In this document: piece after piece, positions 17,811-27,282 of the stretch
Layout: each line of letters opens with the position of its first letter
Position numbering within the stretch: position 1 is the stretch's first letter
Assembly (NCBI RefSeq): GCF_003340345.1
Contig: NZ_PPTQ01000012.1
Location: 1-64,000, forward strand
Direction of reading: 5' to 3'
DNA: 64,000 nucleotides
From: Paraeggerthella hongkongensis
GTDB taxonomy: Bacteria > Actinomycetota > Coriobacteriia > Coriobacteriales > Eggerthellaceae
Notes under the pieces: model-generated
Told to the model about the DNA's origin: nothing
Databases searched by the model: none
The model's input: the letters and a program-made list of their open reading frames with translations, nothing else
Program-made: the position numbers and the translations under genes

Positions 17811-20800
17811 CGTCGCCCTCCTTTCCATGCAGCGCCTTGCCCGGCAAAATGGGCCGGGAAACGCGTATATGCAGGCTAGCAGAATCGCTCTTCATCGCCC
17901 AGTCGCGGAACGCGTGAAATATCTCGCGCTCCCCCAAACCTTCGCGATAGCGAACGCTGTCCGTCAGCTCCACTTTATCCTGCGTGTCCTTCACGTGAAT
18001 GGATCGCGCCATCCCGTCGGCGCCGAACGCCGTATGGGTCTCGATGAGGCCCAGCTCGCGAAACACCGCCACGCCGCATGCTGCGGAAGCGGGGCTCACC
18101 GGGAAGACGTCCGTGCTGGCAGCGGCGGCCAAATCGGCGTTCCCCAAGGTGAAGAACGTATCGGAACTTTCGCGCTGCAAGCTGCGCAGCTTGCGGTACA
18201 CCTGCGCCAAGCAATCGTGGTCGGGAGTCATGTCGCGCAAGATGCTCTCGTTGATGGAACAATCGTTGCGCCCGAACAGCAGGTGAACGCTCGCGCCCTG
18301 CCCGTCGCGCCCCGCACGGCCGCTCATCTGGTTGAACTCTATCTCGTTGAACGGCAGATGGTACAGCACCACATGGCGAATGTTAGGAATGTCCACGCCC
18401 TCGCCGAACGCGCTCGTGGCCACCAGCACGCTCAGCGCATCGGTGCGGAACAGCTCCTCGATGCGCTTGCGCTCGCTGCGCGAAAGGCCCGCGTTGTAGA
18501 AGCCGATGAGCGGCGCCACCTGCGGCACGCGCTTGCGCAAGCTGCGCGCAACGGCCACGGACTGCTCGCGCGAGTTCACGTAGATGACCGTCTTTTCGCC
18601 CGACGCCACCAGATTGGCCAGGTAGTCGTCACGATTGCGCAGGTTACGCCGGTCGTCCACCGCCAGGTTCGGACGATCTGCGGTGTCGAACACGCAGGAA
18701 TCGATGGGCAGCTCGCGTTCGATGGCGGCGGTCACGTCGTCGTCGGCCGTGGCGGTAAGCGCCAGCACCGTGGGGGCGGGGCTTCCCAGCTTCGCAATGG
18801 CGGCGCCAATGGTGGCGTAGGCAACGCGCTGCCCGGCTTTCGCCAAGCCCACGTGATGGGCCTCGTCCACCACCACGAAGCGAACGCGACCCGTAGCGGC
18901 AAATTCGTCCGCATGCCACGCCAGGAACTCGGGCGTGGTCAGGGCGATATCGTACATGCCGTCAGCCAATCCAGCGAACGCCTGACGACGCTCTTCGGGC
19001 GTGCTCTCGCCCGTGAGCGTGACCACGCGCACACCGAACGCATCCAGCGCTTCGCGCAGATGAAACGCCTGATCGGCAATAAGCGCGCGCAAGGGATACA
19101 CGAACAGGCTCACCTCGTGGTTCGCCAGCGCGCGCATGGCGGCGTGCACTTGGAAGGTCAGGGACTTGCCGCGTCCCGTCACCATGACGCCAAGAACCGA
19201 ACGTCCCGCGTCCAGGTGGTCCAAGATGTCGCGCTGGGCGTCGTGCAGCCGACGGTCGCCGATGATGGCGCGCACGATATCGCGCTCCAAACCCTCGGGA
19301 TCCTCGACGGCCTTGGCCTCCCAGAACGCACGGTTCTTCTCGAGCGCAGCCTCGTACGCTTCCACGTCCTCGGGACGATGCTGCACGTTGGCGCACAGCT
19401 CCGCATCGCTCGTGGCATACAGATCGGCCACGAAGCTGAGGTTTTCAGGGTTGAGGCACGCTTCCAGCGCGCCGCACGTACGCGCAGGAGCCAGCGACTG
19501 GAGCATGGCCTTCACCGATTTGCGGCCGCGCCATTCGTCGATCTGCACCTCGAACGCGGCGTTCACCACGCTGTCGGTGCGCATGAGCGTTTCGATGTCC
19601 GAGCAGTGGAACATGATGCCGGCCACCGTGGCTCGCCCGTCCGTGAGCGAGCACGAGAAGTGGTTCTTCTCGGCGCCGACCGCGCGCGCGTTCACCAGCG
19701 TCACGTCGCGCGCCAGGTACACGGGCACCGGATGCTCCTGACCGAACGGAGCAAGCTTGTCCAGCTGAGCCACGCTTTCCAACGTCAGCTCGTCCAGGCT
19801 CACGCAGGCGTCGATCTTCACAAGCGGATGGAACGCGCCCTCGGGCAGCTCGTCCATGTAGGCGCACAGGCGCCGTTCGAATTCGGGGAGCTTGTCGGCC
19901 GGCAGCGTCACGCCCACGGCGGCCTCATGCCCGCCGAAGCGCGTGAGCAGGTCGGATGCGCTTTCCACGGCCTTGAACAGGTTCACCTGGCCCACGCTGC
20001 GACCGCTGCCGCGCGCCTCGTCGCCGTCGATGGTGAACAGCAGGCTGGGCACGCCGTACGTGTTGACCAGGCGGCTTGCCACAATCCCCTTCACGCCTTC
20101 GTGCCAGCTTTCTCCCGACACCACAAGCGCCCGCTGGCCCTGGTACACCTCTGCGGCGCGGGCTTTCGCGATCTCGGAAAGCTCCGCCTCGATGGCACGG
20201 CGCTGGTCGTTCACGTGCTCGAGCTCGGCCGCCAAGCGATTGGCCTCTTCGAAGTCATCGGTCATGAGCAGATCGAGCGCCAGTTGCGCGTCGCCCATGC
20301 GGCCGGCGGCGTTCAGACGCGGAATGACCGAGAAGCTTAAATTGGTGGCGCTGATGGGCTTGTCGATGGCGCCGCTGGTGGCAAGGAGCGCCGCGATGCA
20401 CGGGCGGGGCGCCTTGTTCATGCGCGCGATGCCGTCTGCCACGAGCGCGCGGTTCTCGCCACGCATGGGCATGAGGTCGGCCACCGTTCCCAGGGTGGCG
20501 AAGTCGGTGTAGTCCCGCCACAGGTGCGGCTGCCCCAGGCGACCGCCCAGCACCTGCACCAGCTTGAGAGCCACGCCCACGCCGGCAAGAATGGCGCTGG
20601 GGCAGGCAGGATCGCATTTGGGATCGGCCACGGGCACGCCTTCGGGCACCAGGTCAACCGGCTCGTGGTGGTCGGTGACGGCCAGGCCGAGACCGGCCTC
20701 CACCACCATGGCCGCCTCCGCTTTGCAGGCGATGCCGCAGTCCACGGTCACGATGAAGTCCGGGCCGAACGAGCACGCGCGCAAAAACGCCGCCTCGGAC

Positions 20801-21168
20801 AGCGCGTAGCCTTCCTCGAAACGCAGGGGAATGAACGGCGTAGCCTGCGCGCCTAGGGCGCGCAAACCGCGAGTGAGCACCGTGGTGGCCGAAATGCCGT
20901 CCAGGTCGAAATCGCCAAACACCAAGATATGGTCGCCGCGCTTGACAGCGGCCTCCAGAGCGTCGGCCACCTCGGACAACCCGGGAATAATGTACGGGTC
21001 AAGCCAATCGCGCTCGATAGAGGGCGCAAGGAAGCGACGGACGTCTTCGGGGCGCTCGATGCCGCGCGCGACGAGCGTGGCCGCGATGAAACGCGGCAAG
21101 GCCAATTCGCGTTGCAATAGATCCACGGAAGCGGGATCGGCCGCTTTAATGTTGAACTGGGCAGACAT
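17803..21168 (-). CDS. recJ: RecJ-type exonuclease fused to a RecQ-like helicase domain
   Basis: 1121 aa, about twice a normal RecJ. The first 570 residues hold the DHH nuclease: DFDLDG (86-91), VTVDCG (Asp143), VTDHHE (DHH 166-168), GTVADLMPM, then the DHHA1 part with GRSVGQV and RFGGHEAAVG. Residues about 640-960 form a superfamily-2 helicase like RecQ: TGRGKS (Lys668), DEAH (768-771), LALTATADDD, and QMSGRAGRDG (from residue 947). No HRDC domain is recognised. The C-terminal 165 residues (FRELGLIE, RPILP) look like the tail seen on some RecJ proteins, so the helicase may be inserted before it. The protein could unwind and then degrade single strands in repair. The start at 21168 is chosen on homology; its ribosome site is weak. 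The stop overlaps rel. Confidence 0.85.
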   Translation of the reverse strand: MSAQFNIKAADPASVDLLQRELALPRFIAATLVARGIERPEDVRRFLAPSIERDWLDPYIIPGLSEVADALEAAVKRGDHILVFGDFDLDGISATTVLTRGLRALGAQATPFIPLRFEEGYALSEAAFLRACSFGPDFIVTVDCGIACKAEAAMVVEAGLGLAVTDHHEPVDLVPEGVPVADPKCDPACPSAILAGVGVALKLVQVLGGRLGQPHLWRDYTDFATLGTVADLMPMRGENRALVADGIARMNKAPRPCIAALLATSGAIDKPISATNLSFSVIPRLNAAGRMGDAQLALDLLMTDDFEEANRLAAELEHVNDQRRAIEAELSEIAKARAAEVYQGQRALVVSGESWHEGVKGIVASRLVNTYGVPSLLFTIDGDEARGSGRSVGQVNLFKAVESASDLLTRFGGHEAAVGVTLPADKLPEFERRLCAYMDELPEGAFHPLVKIDACVSLDELTLESVAQLDKLAPFGQEHPVPVYLARDVTLVNARAVGAEKNHFSCSLTDGRATVAGIMFHCSDIETLMRTDSVVNAAFEVQIDEWRGRKSVKAMLQSLAPARTCGALEACLNPENLSFVADLYATSDAELCANVQHRPEDVEAYEAALEKNRAFWEAKAVEDPEGLERDIVRAIIGDRRLHDAQRDILDHLDAGRSVLGVMVTGRGKSLTFQVHAAMRALANHEVSLFVYPLRALIADQAFHLREALDAFGVRVVTLTGESTPEERRQAFAGLADGMYDIALTTPEFLAWHADEFAATGRVRFVVVDEAHHVGLAKAGQRVAYATIGAAIAKLGSPAPTVLALTATADDDVTAAIERELPIDSCVFDTADRPNLAVDDRRNLRNRDDYLANLVASGEKTVIYVNSREQSVAVARSLRKRVPQVAPLIGFYNAGLSRSERKRIEELFRTDALSVLVATSAFGEGVDIPNIRHVVLYHLPFNEIEFNQMSGRAGRDGQGASVHLLFGRNDCSINESILRDMTPDHDCLAQVYRKLRSLQRESSDTFFTLGNADLAAAASTDVFPVSPASAACGVAVFRELGLIETHTAFGADGMARSIHVKDTQDKVELTDSVRYREGLGEREIFHAFRDWAMKSDSASLHIRVSRPILPGKALHGKEGDDD

Positions 21169-21304
21169 GATTCTGATACCTAACGTGCGAAGTTTCGAAT
21201 AGTTCGCCTGCCATTGTCCCACATTCGAGAAGGCGTGTCACCGCCGAAGGCGCAGGCGGCGGCGCAGCCCACGCACGGCGCGCCCCGAAAAGATCGCGGT
21301 AGCG

Positions 21305-21787
21305 TCAGCCTTTCGCCAGCGGAGCAACCACGAACGATACAACCAGGTAGATACCCAGGATGACGGCAAGAACAATGCCCGCGCGTCGATCAAGCTTGGC
21401 GTCCTCGCTCAAGGGCTCGCTATCTTGCTGAGATCTTTTCCGAATCGCACGATTATCGCGCCAGGTAGCAAGGCATGCCCACGCGCAGGAACCCACGATG
21501 CCCGCAATAGCCGCGAATATCGCAATGCCTACGAAGTCGAAACCTCCCAGTTCGCGCACGTACGTCGACCCCAGCAGGAGCAAAAGCGCCGCCGTGCACA
21601 CCAGCATGACCGCCGACATGCGCTTGCCCAACCGCTTCTGCTCAGGTGAAGCAAGCTCTTCGTCGGTAGCCATGGTGTTTCCCGCAATCGACCGCAGCCA
21701 CCGCCCATGCCAGTAGTTCCAGGCCAGCGCCAAAAACAGGGAGCATATCAGCAGCACCAGGATCGTCCCTACCATGAGCTCACTCAT
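21305..21787 (-). CDS. small membrane protein, unknown
   Basis: 160 aa with four hydrophobic segments, the first beginning immediately at the N-terminus (SELMVGTILVLLICSLF). A cytoplasmic-type loop (TDEELASPEQKRLGKR) separates helices 1 and 2, and a charged loop (KRSQQDSEPLSEDAKLDRR) precedes the last helix. I do not recognise the family. A GTG three codons earlier is an alternative start; the ATG at 21787 sits at a better distance from GGGGG. Confidence 0.65.
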   Translation of the reverse strand: MSELMVGTILVLLICSLFLALAWNYWHGRWLRSIAGNTMATDEELASPEQKRLGKRMSAVMLVCTAALLLLLGSTYVRELGGFDFVGIAIFAAIAGIVGSCAWACLATWRDNRAIRKRSQQDSEPLSEDAKLDRRAGIVLAVILGIYLVVSFVVAPLAKG

Positions 21788-21999
21788 CCGCTTCACCCCC
21801 GCTTCTTGCTTCTTCTATAAGCAAGTATATCAAAGTAAGATAAGGCAACCTTGTTGCGGCGCGGAAACGGACCGATCCACCACACGCACGACGGCGAAAA
21901 CGGGAGGTCGCCCTGTCGTTGCGGGCCGCGCAACAAGCGCGTTCGCCGTCGGGGCCGCGAGCCGTCGCGCGGCGGTCGCGGTCGCTGCCGATCCCCTGC

Positions 22000-22147
22000 C
22001 GCTGTCAAAACGGACGAGTTTTGCTGGTCCTCGAATCAGGATAATGGCAGGCGACGAGCCTCTGACCTGGCATGTTATAAAACGCCCACAGCCGGGTCGC
22101 TCCGAAAAAGCTGAAAACCGCCGCAAAACTCGCTCGTTTTGACAGCG
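22000..22147 (+). repeat. family 1 palindromic element, copy A (148 bp)
   Basis: Ends are 25-bp inverted repeats starting CGCTGTCAAAACGGACGAG, 23 of 25 positions paired. The core contains the invariant TCCTCGAATCAGGA mini-hairpin and a second small hairpin around CGCTCCGAAAAAGC. By hand alignment it is about 89% identical to copy C and has exactly the same length. Similarity continues about 40 bp past the right end (GCGC...GGGCCGC). It lies in the 529-bp gap 21788-22316, which otherwise holds only GC-rich sequence also resembling the upstream flank of copy C (CGCCGTCGGGGCCGCG is shared). Confidence 0.9.
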
Positions 22148-22316
22148 AGGGGGGCGCCACGCGCCGCGGGAGCAAGATGGGGCCGCCACGCGAACTGAAA
22201 AAGCGGGCGCAAGTCGCCGCCCCAGGCCCCCGGCACGCCGGATGCCCACGCCCGCGCCGGCAGAGCCGGACGCCCCATGCCCGCACGCCACACCCCACCC
22301 CGCCGCCAGCCTGCGG

Positions 22317-23957
22317 CTACACCTCGTCCAGAAGAGCCAACAGCTCCTGCTTCTTGTGAATGCCCAGCTTGGCGTAGATGCGCTTGCTGTGAGTGCGCAT
22401 CGTGTTCTCGGATATGAACAGCATTTCGGCAATGGCGGGACCTGAATGCCCGCGCGCAACAAGCTCCATGACCTCGGCTTCTCGACTGGACAACCCGTAC
22501 AACTCGCTCAGTCTCAGACACTGCTTCGACAGCCGATCCACCAAAGGCGCCGATCCCGCAGCCGCAACCGCAGACGAAGCCGCGGAAGAGCCCGCCTCGC
22601 CCGACACCGCAGGATTCGAGCCCGCCGCTCGCGTGGCCCGGCCCTTCGCCGCGCTCGCCCGGCCCTCTTCGGACGCATCCGCCTCGGCCGTCGTGCGAGC
22701 GCGCACGGCGCGGCTCACGGCAATCTCCGCCGACGCCTCCTTCCGGCGAGCCTTCGGCGTGAGCATAAGAAACTCCAGGCGGTTGGTGTGCAGCTTGCCC
22801 ACCCTGCGACCGACCAACGCAACCAGCAACAAAACGTACAGCGCAACCAGTCCCACGAACGAAAGCTGCTCGACGCCCAAAGTGACTTCGCTGCCGGAAG
22901 CATAACCCACCACGTACCCGCACATTTGCAGAAAGTACGTGATGGTGCCGTAGAACGCGAAAATGAACACCGGATTGATGCCGCTATCGCGGGATATCTG
23001 GCCGCAGTGCATCATGACCAGCACGGTGGCCAGCATGAAGCAGGCGTACGTAACCCCGCTGCCAATGATGGTGAACCACTCGCCCGCGAACGGAAGCACG
23101 ATCAAGCAAGTCGCCGCCACCGGGAACAGCACCCGAAAAACGCTCATCAAGTCAACGTGGATGGTGCGTATACGCCATGCTCCGTAAAACGCCGCCACCA
23201 CGGCCAGCAGCGCGAACATGGAAAAGATGTTGATGGTGCTGAGCAGGTCCTGGTGCGTAACCGCAATAAAGCGAATGGCGCCCGAGCAAAATCCCAGCGC
23301 GCCCACCGAAAGCGCCGGCAGCAAGCTCTCGCGCAAGGCGTTGCGATACACCAGCGCATGCTCGCGCGGAACGTCGTCGAACATAGGCTGCGCGTCGTCG
23401 GTGCCCTCCGCCGCGATCCACAGGCACAGCCCCGCCAACGGAACCAGCACAAGCGGAATCAAGTACGCCGTCAAAGCCGTGGGAATGAAGCACAGGAAAA
23501 AGTACAGCAGCGCCGAAAAGCCCGTGCCCTTGATGAGCGCCATGTTCCCCCGTGCGCTGTCGAGCGAAGCGAACACGCGCTGCCAGCTCATAAGGTATCC
23601 GGCCGATCCCACGCCTATGAGCGCTGCGGCAACCACGATAAGCGCGAACGCCAGCGATTCCAGGTACATAGCGCCCACCAGCATCAGCGGACCAAACGCC
23701 AGCGGAACGGAAAACGCCAAAACATGGGCCCGCCGGGCGAAGGCCGGACGCGCCCATGTGACCGCCATGCATACGCAGAACGCAGCCCAAAACGACGCTA
23801 TCTGCACCGTGTAAAATACAATGGTAGTAAGCGGGGTCTGGCACGGTGCGGACAGATACGGGAAGATTCCTCCCCAAATCGACGTTGCGTTTATCGACAG
23901 GAATGCAGCGTACCCGAAGCTGGGGACGTCCGGTCTGAGTGCGGTTGGCGCGCGCAT
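22317..23957 (-). CDS. LuxR-type regulator with N-terminal membrane domain
   Basis: 546 aa. About 12 hydrophobic segments fill residues 15-400, followed by an Ala/Ser-rich linker, then a LuxR helix-turn-helix: LSSREAEVMELVARGHSG and ISENTMRTHSKRIYAKLGI at the C-terminus. This architecture is abundant in Eggerthellaceae, where the genes usually sit divergently beside molybdoenzyme or flavoprotein operons. The same holds here, with the dms-like operon starting 273 bp away on the opposite strand. It probably senses a substrate or membrane state and activates that operon. Start at 23957 behind AAAGGAGGG. Confidence 0.85.
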   Translation of the reverse strand: MRAPTALRPDVPSFGYAAFLSINATSIWGGIFPYLSAPCQTPLTTIVFYTVQIASFWAAFCVCMAVTWARPAFARRAHVLAFSVPLAFGPLMLVGAMYLESLAFALIVVAAALIGVGSAGYLMSWQRVFASLDSARGNMALIKGTGFSALLYFFLCFIPTALTAYLIPLVLVPLAGLCLWIAAEGTDDAQPMFDDVPREHALVYRNALRESLLPALSVGALGFCSGAIRFIAVTHQDLLSTINIFSMFALLAVVAAFYGAWRIRTIHVDLMSVFRVLFPVAATCLIVLPFAGEWFTIIGSGVTYACFMLATVLVMMHCGQISRDSGINPVFIFAFYGTITYFLQMCGYVVGYASGSEVTLGVEQLSFVGLVALYVLLLVALVGRRVGKLHTNRLEFLMLTPKARRKEASAEIAVSRAVRARTTAEADASEEGRASAAKGRATRAAGSNPAVSGEAGSSAASSAVAAAGSAPLVDRLSKQCLRLSELYGLSSREAEVMELVARGHSGPAIAEMLFISENTMRTHSKRIYAKLGIHKKQELLALLDEV

Positions 23958-24048
23958 GTACGGAATCCCTCCTTTGGTTGTCGTGGTGCCATTCTAACAG
24001 ACGCTCTCATGCCGAAAAACGGGGTGAAACTCAGCCATTCGACAATAT

Positions 24049-24099
24049 GGTGATAGCTTTTACCTGGGGAAACGAAAATATCACAACATTCTGGTGACA
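24049..24099. promoter_or_regulatory. candidate regulator half-sites upstream of dms operon
   Basis: Three related hexamers occur within 51 bp: GGTGATA (24049-24055), the inverted TATCAC (24079-24084) and GGTGACA (24093-24099). They lie 130-180 bp before dmsA in the divergent region, where the LuxR-type regulator would be expected to bind. A TATAGT at 24121 could be a -10 element. Assignment is by position only. Confidence 0.3.
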
Positions 24100-24230
24100 A
24101 GGTTGCAACCCCGAAACATCTATAGTTTTCGCCAGTTCGAACTGCATGGACGTGCCCTGCCGAGCGTTGACGAGGCGAAGGCAAGGCGCACGAAGCAAAC
24201 GAGGAACCTACGAGTATTGGAGGGGGTTGC

Positions 24231-26660
24231 ATGTCGAACACCACGACATCCCAGGGACTGACCCGCCGCACCTTCGTGAAGGCGACGGGCGCGCTCGGCG
24301 CGCTTGCCGCCGCAAGCGGAGCGGCATCCCAAAGCCTGTTCGCCGACGCTCCGCAAGCCTATGCCGAAGACGCGGCTGGCAACGAGGAGATCGTCTGGAC
24401 GCACTGCCACGTCAACTGCGGAGGCGCGTGCCCGCTGCAGTGCCATGTGCAGGACGGTGAATTGAAGTACGTCGAATCCGACAACACGGGAGACCCCGCG
24501 TTCGGCGCCGTCGAGGCGCGCGCTTGCCTGCGCGGCCGCTCCATCCGCCCGTGGCTGGGAAGCGCCGACCGGCTGAACTACCCGATGAAGCGCGTCGAGG
24601 GCACGAAGCGCGGCGAGGGTCAGTACGAGCGCATCAGCTGGGACGAGGCGCTCGACATCATCGCCAGCGAATTCACGCGCATCACGAAGCAGTACGGCAA
24701 CGAGGCCGTGTTCATCCAGGAATGCTCGGGCGTCGAGCAGAACATCATGATGAACAATCCCTTCTTCCGCCTGTTCAACCTGCTGGGCGGCGAAGTCACG
24801 CGCTACGGCAGCTACTCGAGCGCGTCCATCAGCTTCGGGGCGTACCCGTACACGTACGGCAAGTCGTGGGGCAACCGCTCGCTCAAGACCATCCAGGAAG
24901 GCGAGCTTGTCGTGTTCTTCGGCTTCGCGCCGAACGACATGCGCATGGCCGGTGACGGCCCGGGTTACGACCTGAACGTGGTTCGCGAGAAGAAGAACGC
25001 GCGCGTCATCGTCATCGACCCGCGCCGCAACGAAACCTGCACGAACCAGGGCGCCGAATGGATTCCCATCGTACCCGGCACCGACGCAGCCCTGGTAGCG
25101 GGCCTTGCCCACGTGCTCATTACCGAAAACTTGGTTGACCTGGACTTCCTGCACACGTACTGCGTGGGCTTCGACGAGGAGACCATGCCCGAAGATGCTC
25201 GCGGCAAGAACCTGTCCTACCGCGACTACATCCTGGGCACCGGCTACGACCAGGTGGAGAAGACCCCCGCGTGGGCATCCGCCATCACGAAAGTGCCGGA
25301 AGAGCGCATCGTGAAGCTGGCGCACGAGATTGCCGAATCCGACCCGTGCTACATCTGCCAGGGCCTTGGGCCCCAGCGACACACTAACGGCGACAACGCC
25401 TCGCGCGCCATCATGGTGCTGCCGCAGCTGGTGGGCCAGGTAGGCAAGCCGGGCACCACGTCGGGCGGGACCATCGGCAACGACGACATCGGCCTGAACA
25501 CCCTGCCCACGGGCAAGAACCCCATCAAGGCGAAGTTCCCGAACTTCCTGTGGCCCGAAGCCATCCGCGACGGCGCGAAGCTGACCGCCACCAACGCGGG
25601 CATTCAGAATGCCGACGGCCTGAAGGTGGGAGTCAAATTCCTGGTGAACTACGGCAACAACATGATGGCCAACCAAAACGCCGACATCAACTTCACCACC
25701 GATATCCTACGCGACGAAACCCTGTGCGAGTTCATCCTGCAGTACGACATCGCCTGGACCGACTCGTGCAACTGGGCCGACATCGTCCTGCCCGACTTGA
25801 CCCCGCAGGAAACGTACAGCCTGACGGCCGCCGGCGAGTCCAACGACGTCGAGGGCATCCGTTTCGGCCAGCCCCTCTACGGTCCGAAGTTCGAGCGCCG
25901 CGAAGTCTACGAGGTATGCGGCGAGCTGGCGAAGCGCCTGGGCGTGTACGACGAGTATTCCGAGGGCGGCCTGACCCGCGAAGACTGGTGCCGCAAGCTC
26001 TACGACGAGCTGCGCGAAGACAAGCCCGAGCTTCCCACGTACGACGAGGGCGTGAAGATGGGCGCGTTCACGTACGACATCGAACCGTCCACTAAGGTTG
26101 ACGACTTCATTTTGGATCCCGTGGCAAACCCGCTTAAAACGGCAACCGGAAAGATCCAGATCTACTCCCCCGAGCTGGCGAAGATCGCCGAGACGTGGGA
26201 TCTGCAGGAAGGCGACGTGATCTCGGCCATCCCCGTGTACTATCCTGGTTTCGACGGCCCCGATTCCACGACCGAAGAGTTCCCGTTCCAGATTGTGGAC
26301 TTCCATCACAAGGGAACCACCCACTCGACGTACGCCGCCAACCCGACGCTGCACAAGCTGGCTCCGTTCCAGGCGTGGATCAACCCGATGGACGCCGCTT
26401 CACGCGGCATCGCGGACAACGACAAGGTTCGCCTGGTCAGCGCACAGGGAGAGATCCGCACGACGGCCAAGGTGACGAACCGCGTCATTCCCGGAACCAT
26501 CATGTACCCGCAGGGAGCCTGGCATCGCGCCGACATGCAGGGCGACCGCATCGACCACGGCGGTTGCAGCAACACGCTGACCAGCCGCCATTGCAACCCG
26601 GTGTCGAAGGGCACGGGCCAGCACAGCGTAATCGGCACGATCGAGAAGGTGGAGGGGTAA
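24231..26660 (+). CDS. dmsA: DMSO reductase-family molybdopterin oxidoreductase, catalytic subunit
   Basis: 809 aa. A twin-arginine signal (TRRTFVKATGALGALAAA) at the N-terminus sends it across the membrane folded. The 4Fe-4S motif CHVNCGGACPLQC with a later ARACLRGRS follows. The segment around residues 194-202 (YGSYSSAS) probably supplies a Ser ligand to Mo, as in DmsA-type enzymes. The C-terminal molybdopterin-binding part has HSTYAANPTLHKLAP and YPQGAWHR. With the B and C subunits it should reduce a terminal acceptor (an S- or N-oxide or other organic compound) using menaquinol. Start behind GGAGGGGG. No TorD/DmsD chaperone gene is nearby. The natural substrate is not known. Confidence 0.9.
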   Translation: MSNTTTSQGLTRRTFVKATGALGALAAASGAASQSLFADAPQAYAEDAAGNEEIVWTHCHVNCGGACPLQCHVQDGELKYVESDNTGDPAFGAVEARACLRGRSIRPWLGSADRLNYPMKRVEGTKRGEGQYERISWDEALDIIASEFTRITKQYGNEAVFIQECSGVEQNIMMNNPFFRLFNLLGGEVTRYGSYSSASISFGAYPYTYGKSWGNRSLKTIQEGELVVFFGFAPNDMRMAGDGPGYDLNVVREKKNARVIVIDPRRNETCTNQGAEWIPIVPGTDAALVAGLAHVLITENLVDLDFLHTYCVGFDEETMPEDARGKNLSYRDYILGTGYDQVEKTPAWASAITKVPEERIVKLAHEIAESDPCYICQGLGPQRHTNGDNASRAIMVLPQLVGQVGKPGTTSGGTIGNDDIGLNTLPTGKNPIKAKFPNFLWPEAIRDGAKLTATNAGIQNADGLKVGVKFLVNYGNNMMANQNADINFTTDILRDETLCEFILQYDIAWTDSCNWADIVLPDLTPQETYSLTAAGESNDVEGIRFGQPLYGPKFERREVYEVCGELAKRLGVYDEYSEGGLTREDWCRKLYDELREDKPELPTYDEGVKMGAFTYDIEPSTKVDDFILDPVANPLKTATGKIQIYSPELAKIAETWDLQEGDVISAIPVYYPGFDGPDSTTEEFPFQIVDFHHKGTTHSTYAANPTLHKLAPFQAWINPMDAASRGIADNDKVRLVSAQGEIRTTAKVTNRVIPGTIMYPQGAWHRADMQGDRIDHGGCSNTLTSRHCNPVSKGTGQHSVIGTIEKVEG

Positions 26661-26663
26661 GCC

Positions 26664-27281
26664 ATGACGCAGTACGGTTTCTATTTCGACGCGACGCGCT
26701 GCACGGGTTGCAAGACCTGCGAAGCGGCCTGCCGCGACTATCACGACCTGCCGCTGGACTATTCGTACCGCCGCGTGTACGAACTTGAAGGCGGCGGATG
26801 GACCCAGGCGGCCGACGGCACCTGGAGCACCGATTCCTACACGTACTACACGTCGTTCGCATGCAGCCATTGCGACAACCCGGCATGCACGCACGTATGC
26901 CCCACCGGCGCAATGCACAAAGACGATAACGGCATTGTTTCCGTGGATACGCATCGCTGCATCGGCTGTGGTTACTGCGAGCTGGCCTGCCCGTACGGCA
27001 ACCCGCACGTCGATCGCCAGAAGGGCCACAGCGTGAAGTGCGACGGCTGCGCGTCCCGTGTAGCCGCAGGCAAGCAGCCCATGTGCGTGGAGGCATGCTC
27101 TATGCGCGCCATCGAGTTCGGGCCGATCGACCAGCTGGAGCAAGGCGACGGCCGCGCGGCGGTAGCGCCCTTGCCCGATCCCAGCGTGACCACGCCGAAC
27201 TTTTACATTAAGAACTGCGCGGCAGCGCAGCCGTGCGGCTCGACCTCGTGCGTCGTGGCCAACAAGACGGAGGTGAAGTAA
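26664..27281 (+). CDS. dmsB: 4Fe-4S ferredoxin-type electron transfer subunit
   Basis: 205 aa, the size of DmsB. Four cysteine groups that bind four 4Fe-4S clusters are visible: CTGCKTCEAAC, CSHCDNPACTHVCP, CIGCGYCELACPYG and CDGCASRVAAGKQPMCVEAC. It passes electrons from the membrane anchor to the molybdenum subunit. It starts 3 bp after the dmsA stop and lies immediately before the anchor gene. Confidence 0.93.
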   Translation: MTQYGFYFDATRCTGCKTCEAACRDYHDLPLDYSYRRVYELEGGGWTQAADGTWSTDSYTYYTSFACSHCDNPACTHVCPTGAMHKDDNGIVSVDTHRCIGCGYCELACPYGNPHVDRQKGHSVKCDGCASRVAAGKQPMCVEACSMRAIEFGPIDQLEQGDGRAAVAPLPDPSVTTPNFYIKNCAAAQPCGSTSCVVANKTEVK

Positions 27282-27282
27282 C

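Noticed and set aside
17737-20340. 867-codon plus-strand frame opposite the recJ-recQ gene
   Set aside because: Antisense shadow caused by GC-rich codon bias; no recognisable motif, while the opposite strand has full RecJ and RecQ motif sets.
22020-22045. GGTCCTCGAATCAGG as a tRNA T-arm
   Set aside because: No acceptor, D-arm or anticodon stem can be drawn around it; the sequence belongs to the repeat core.
22000-22147. Family 1 elements as insertion-sequence ends
   Set aside because: No transposase frame lies between or near the arms, elements are only 148 bp, and I see no target-site duplication at any copy.
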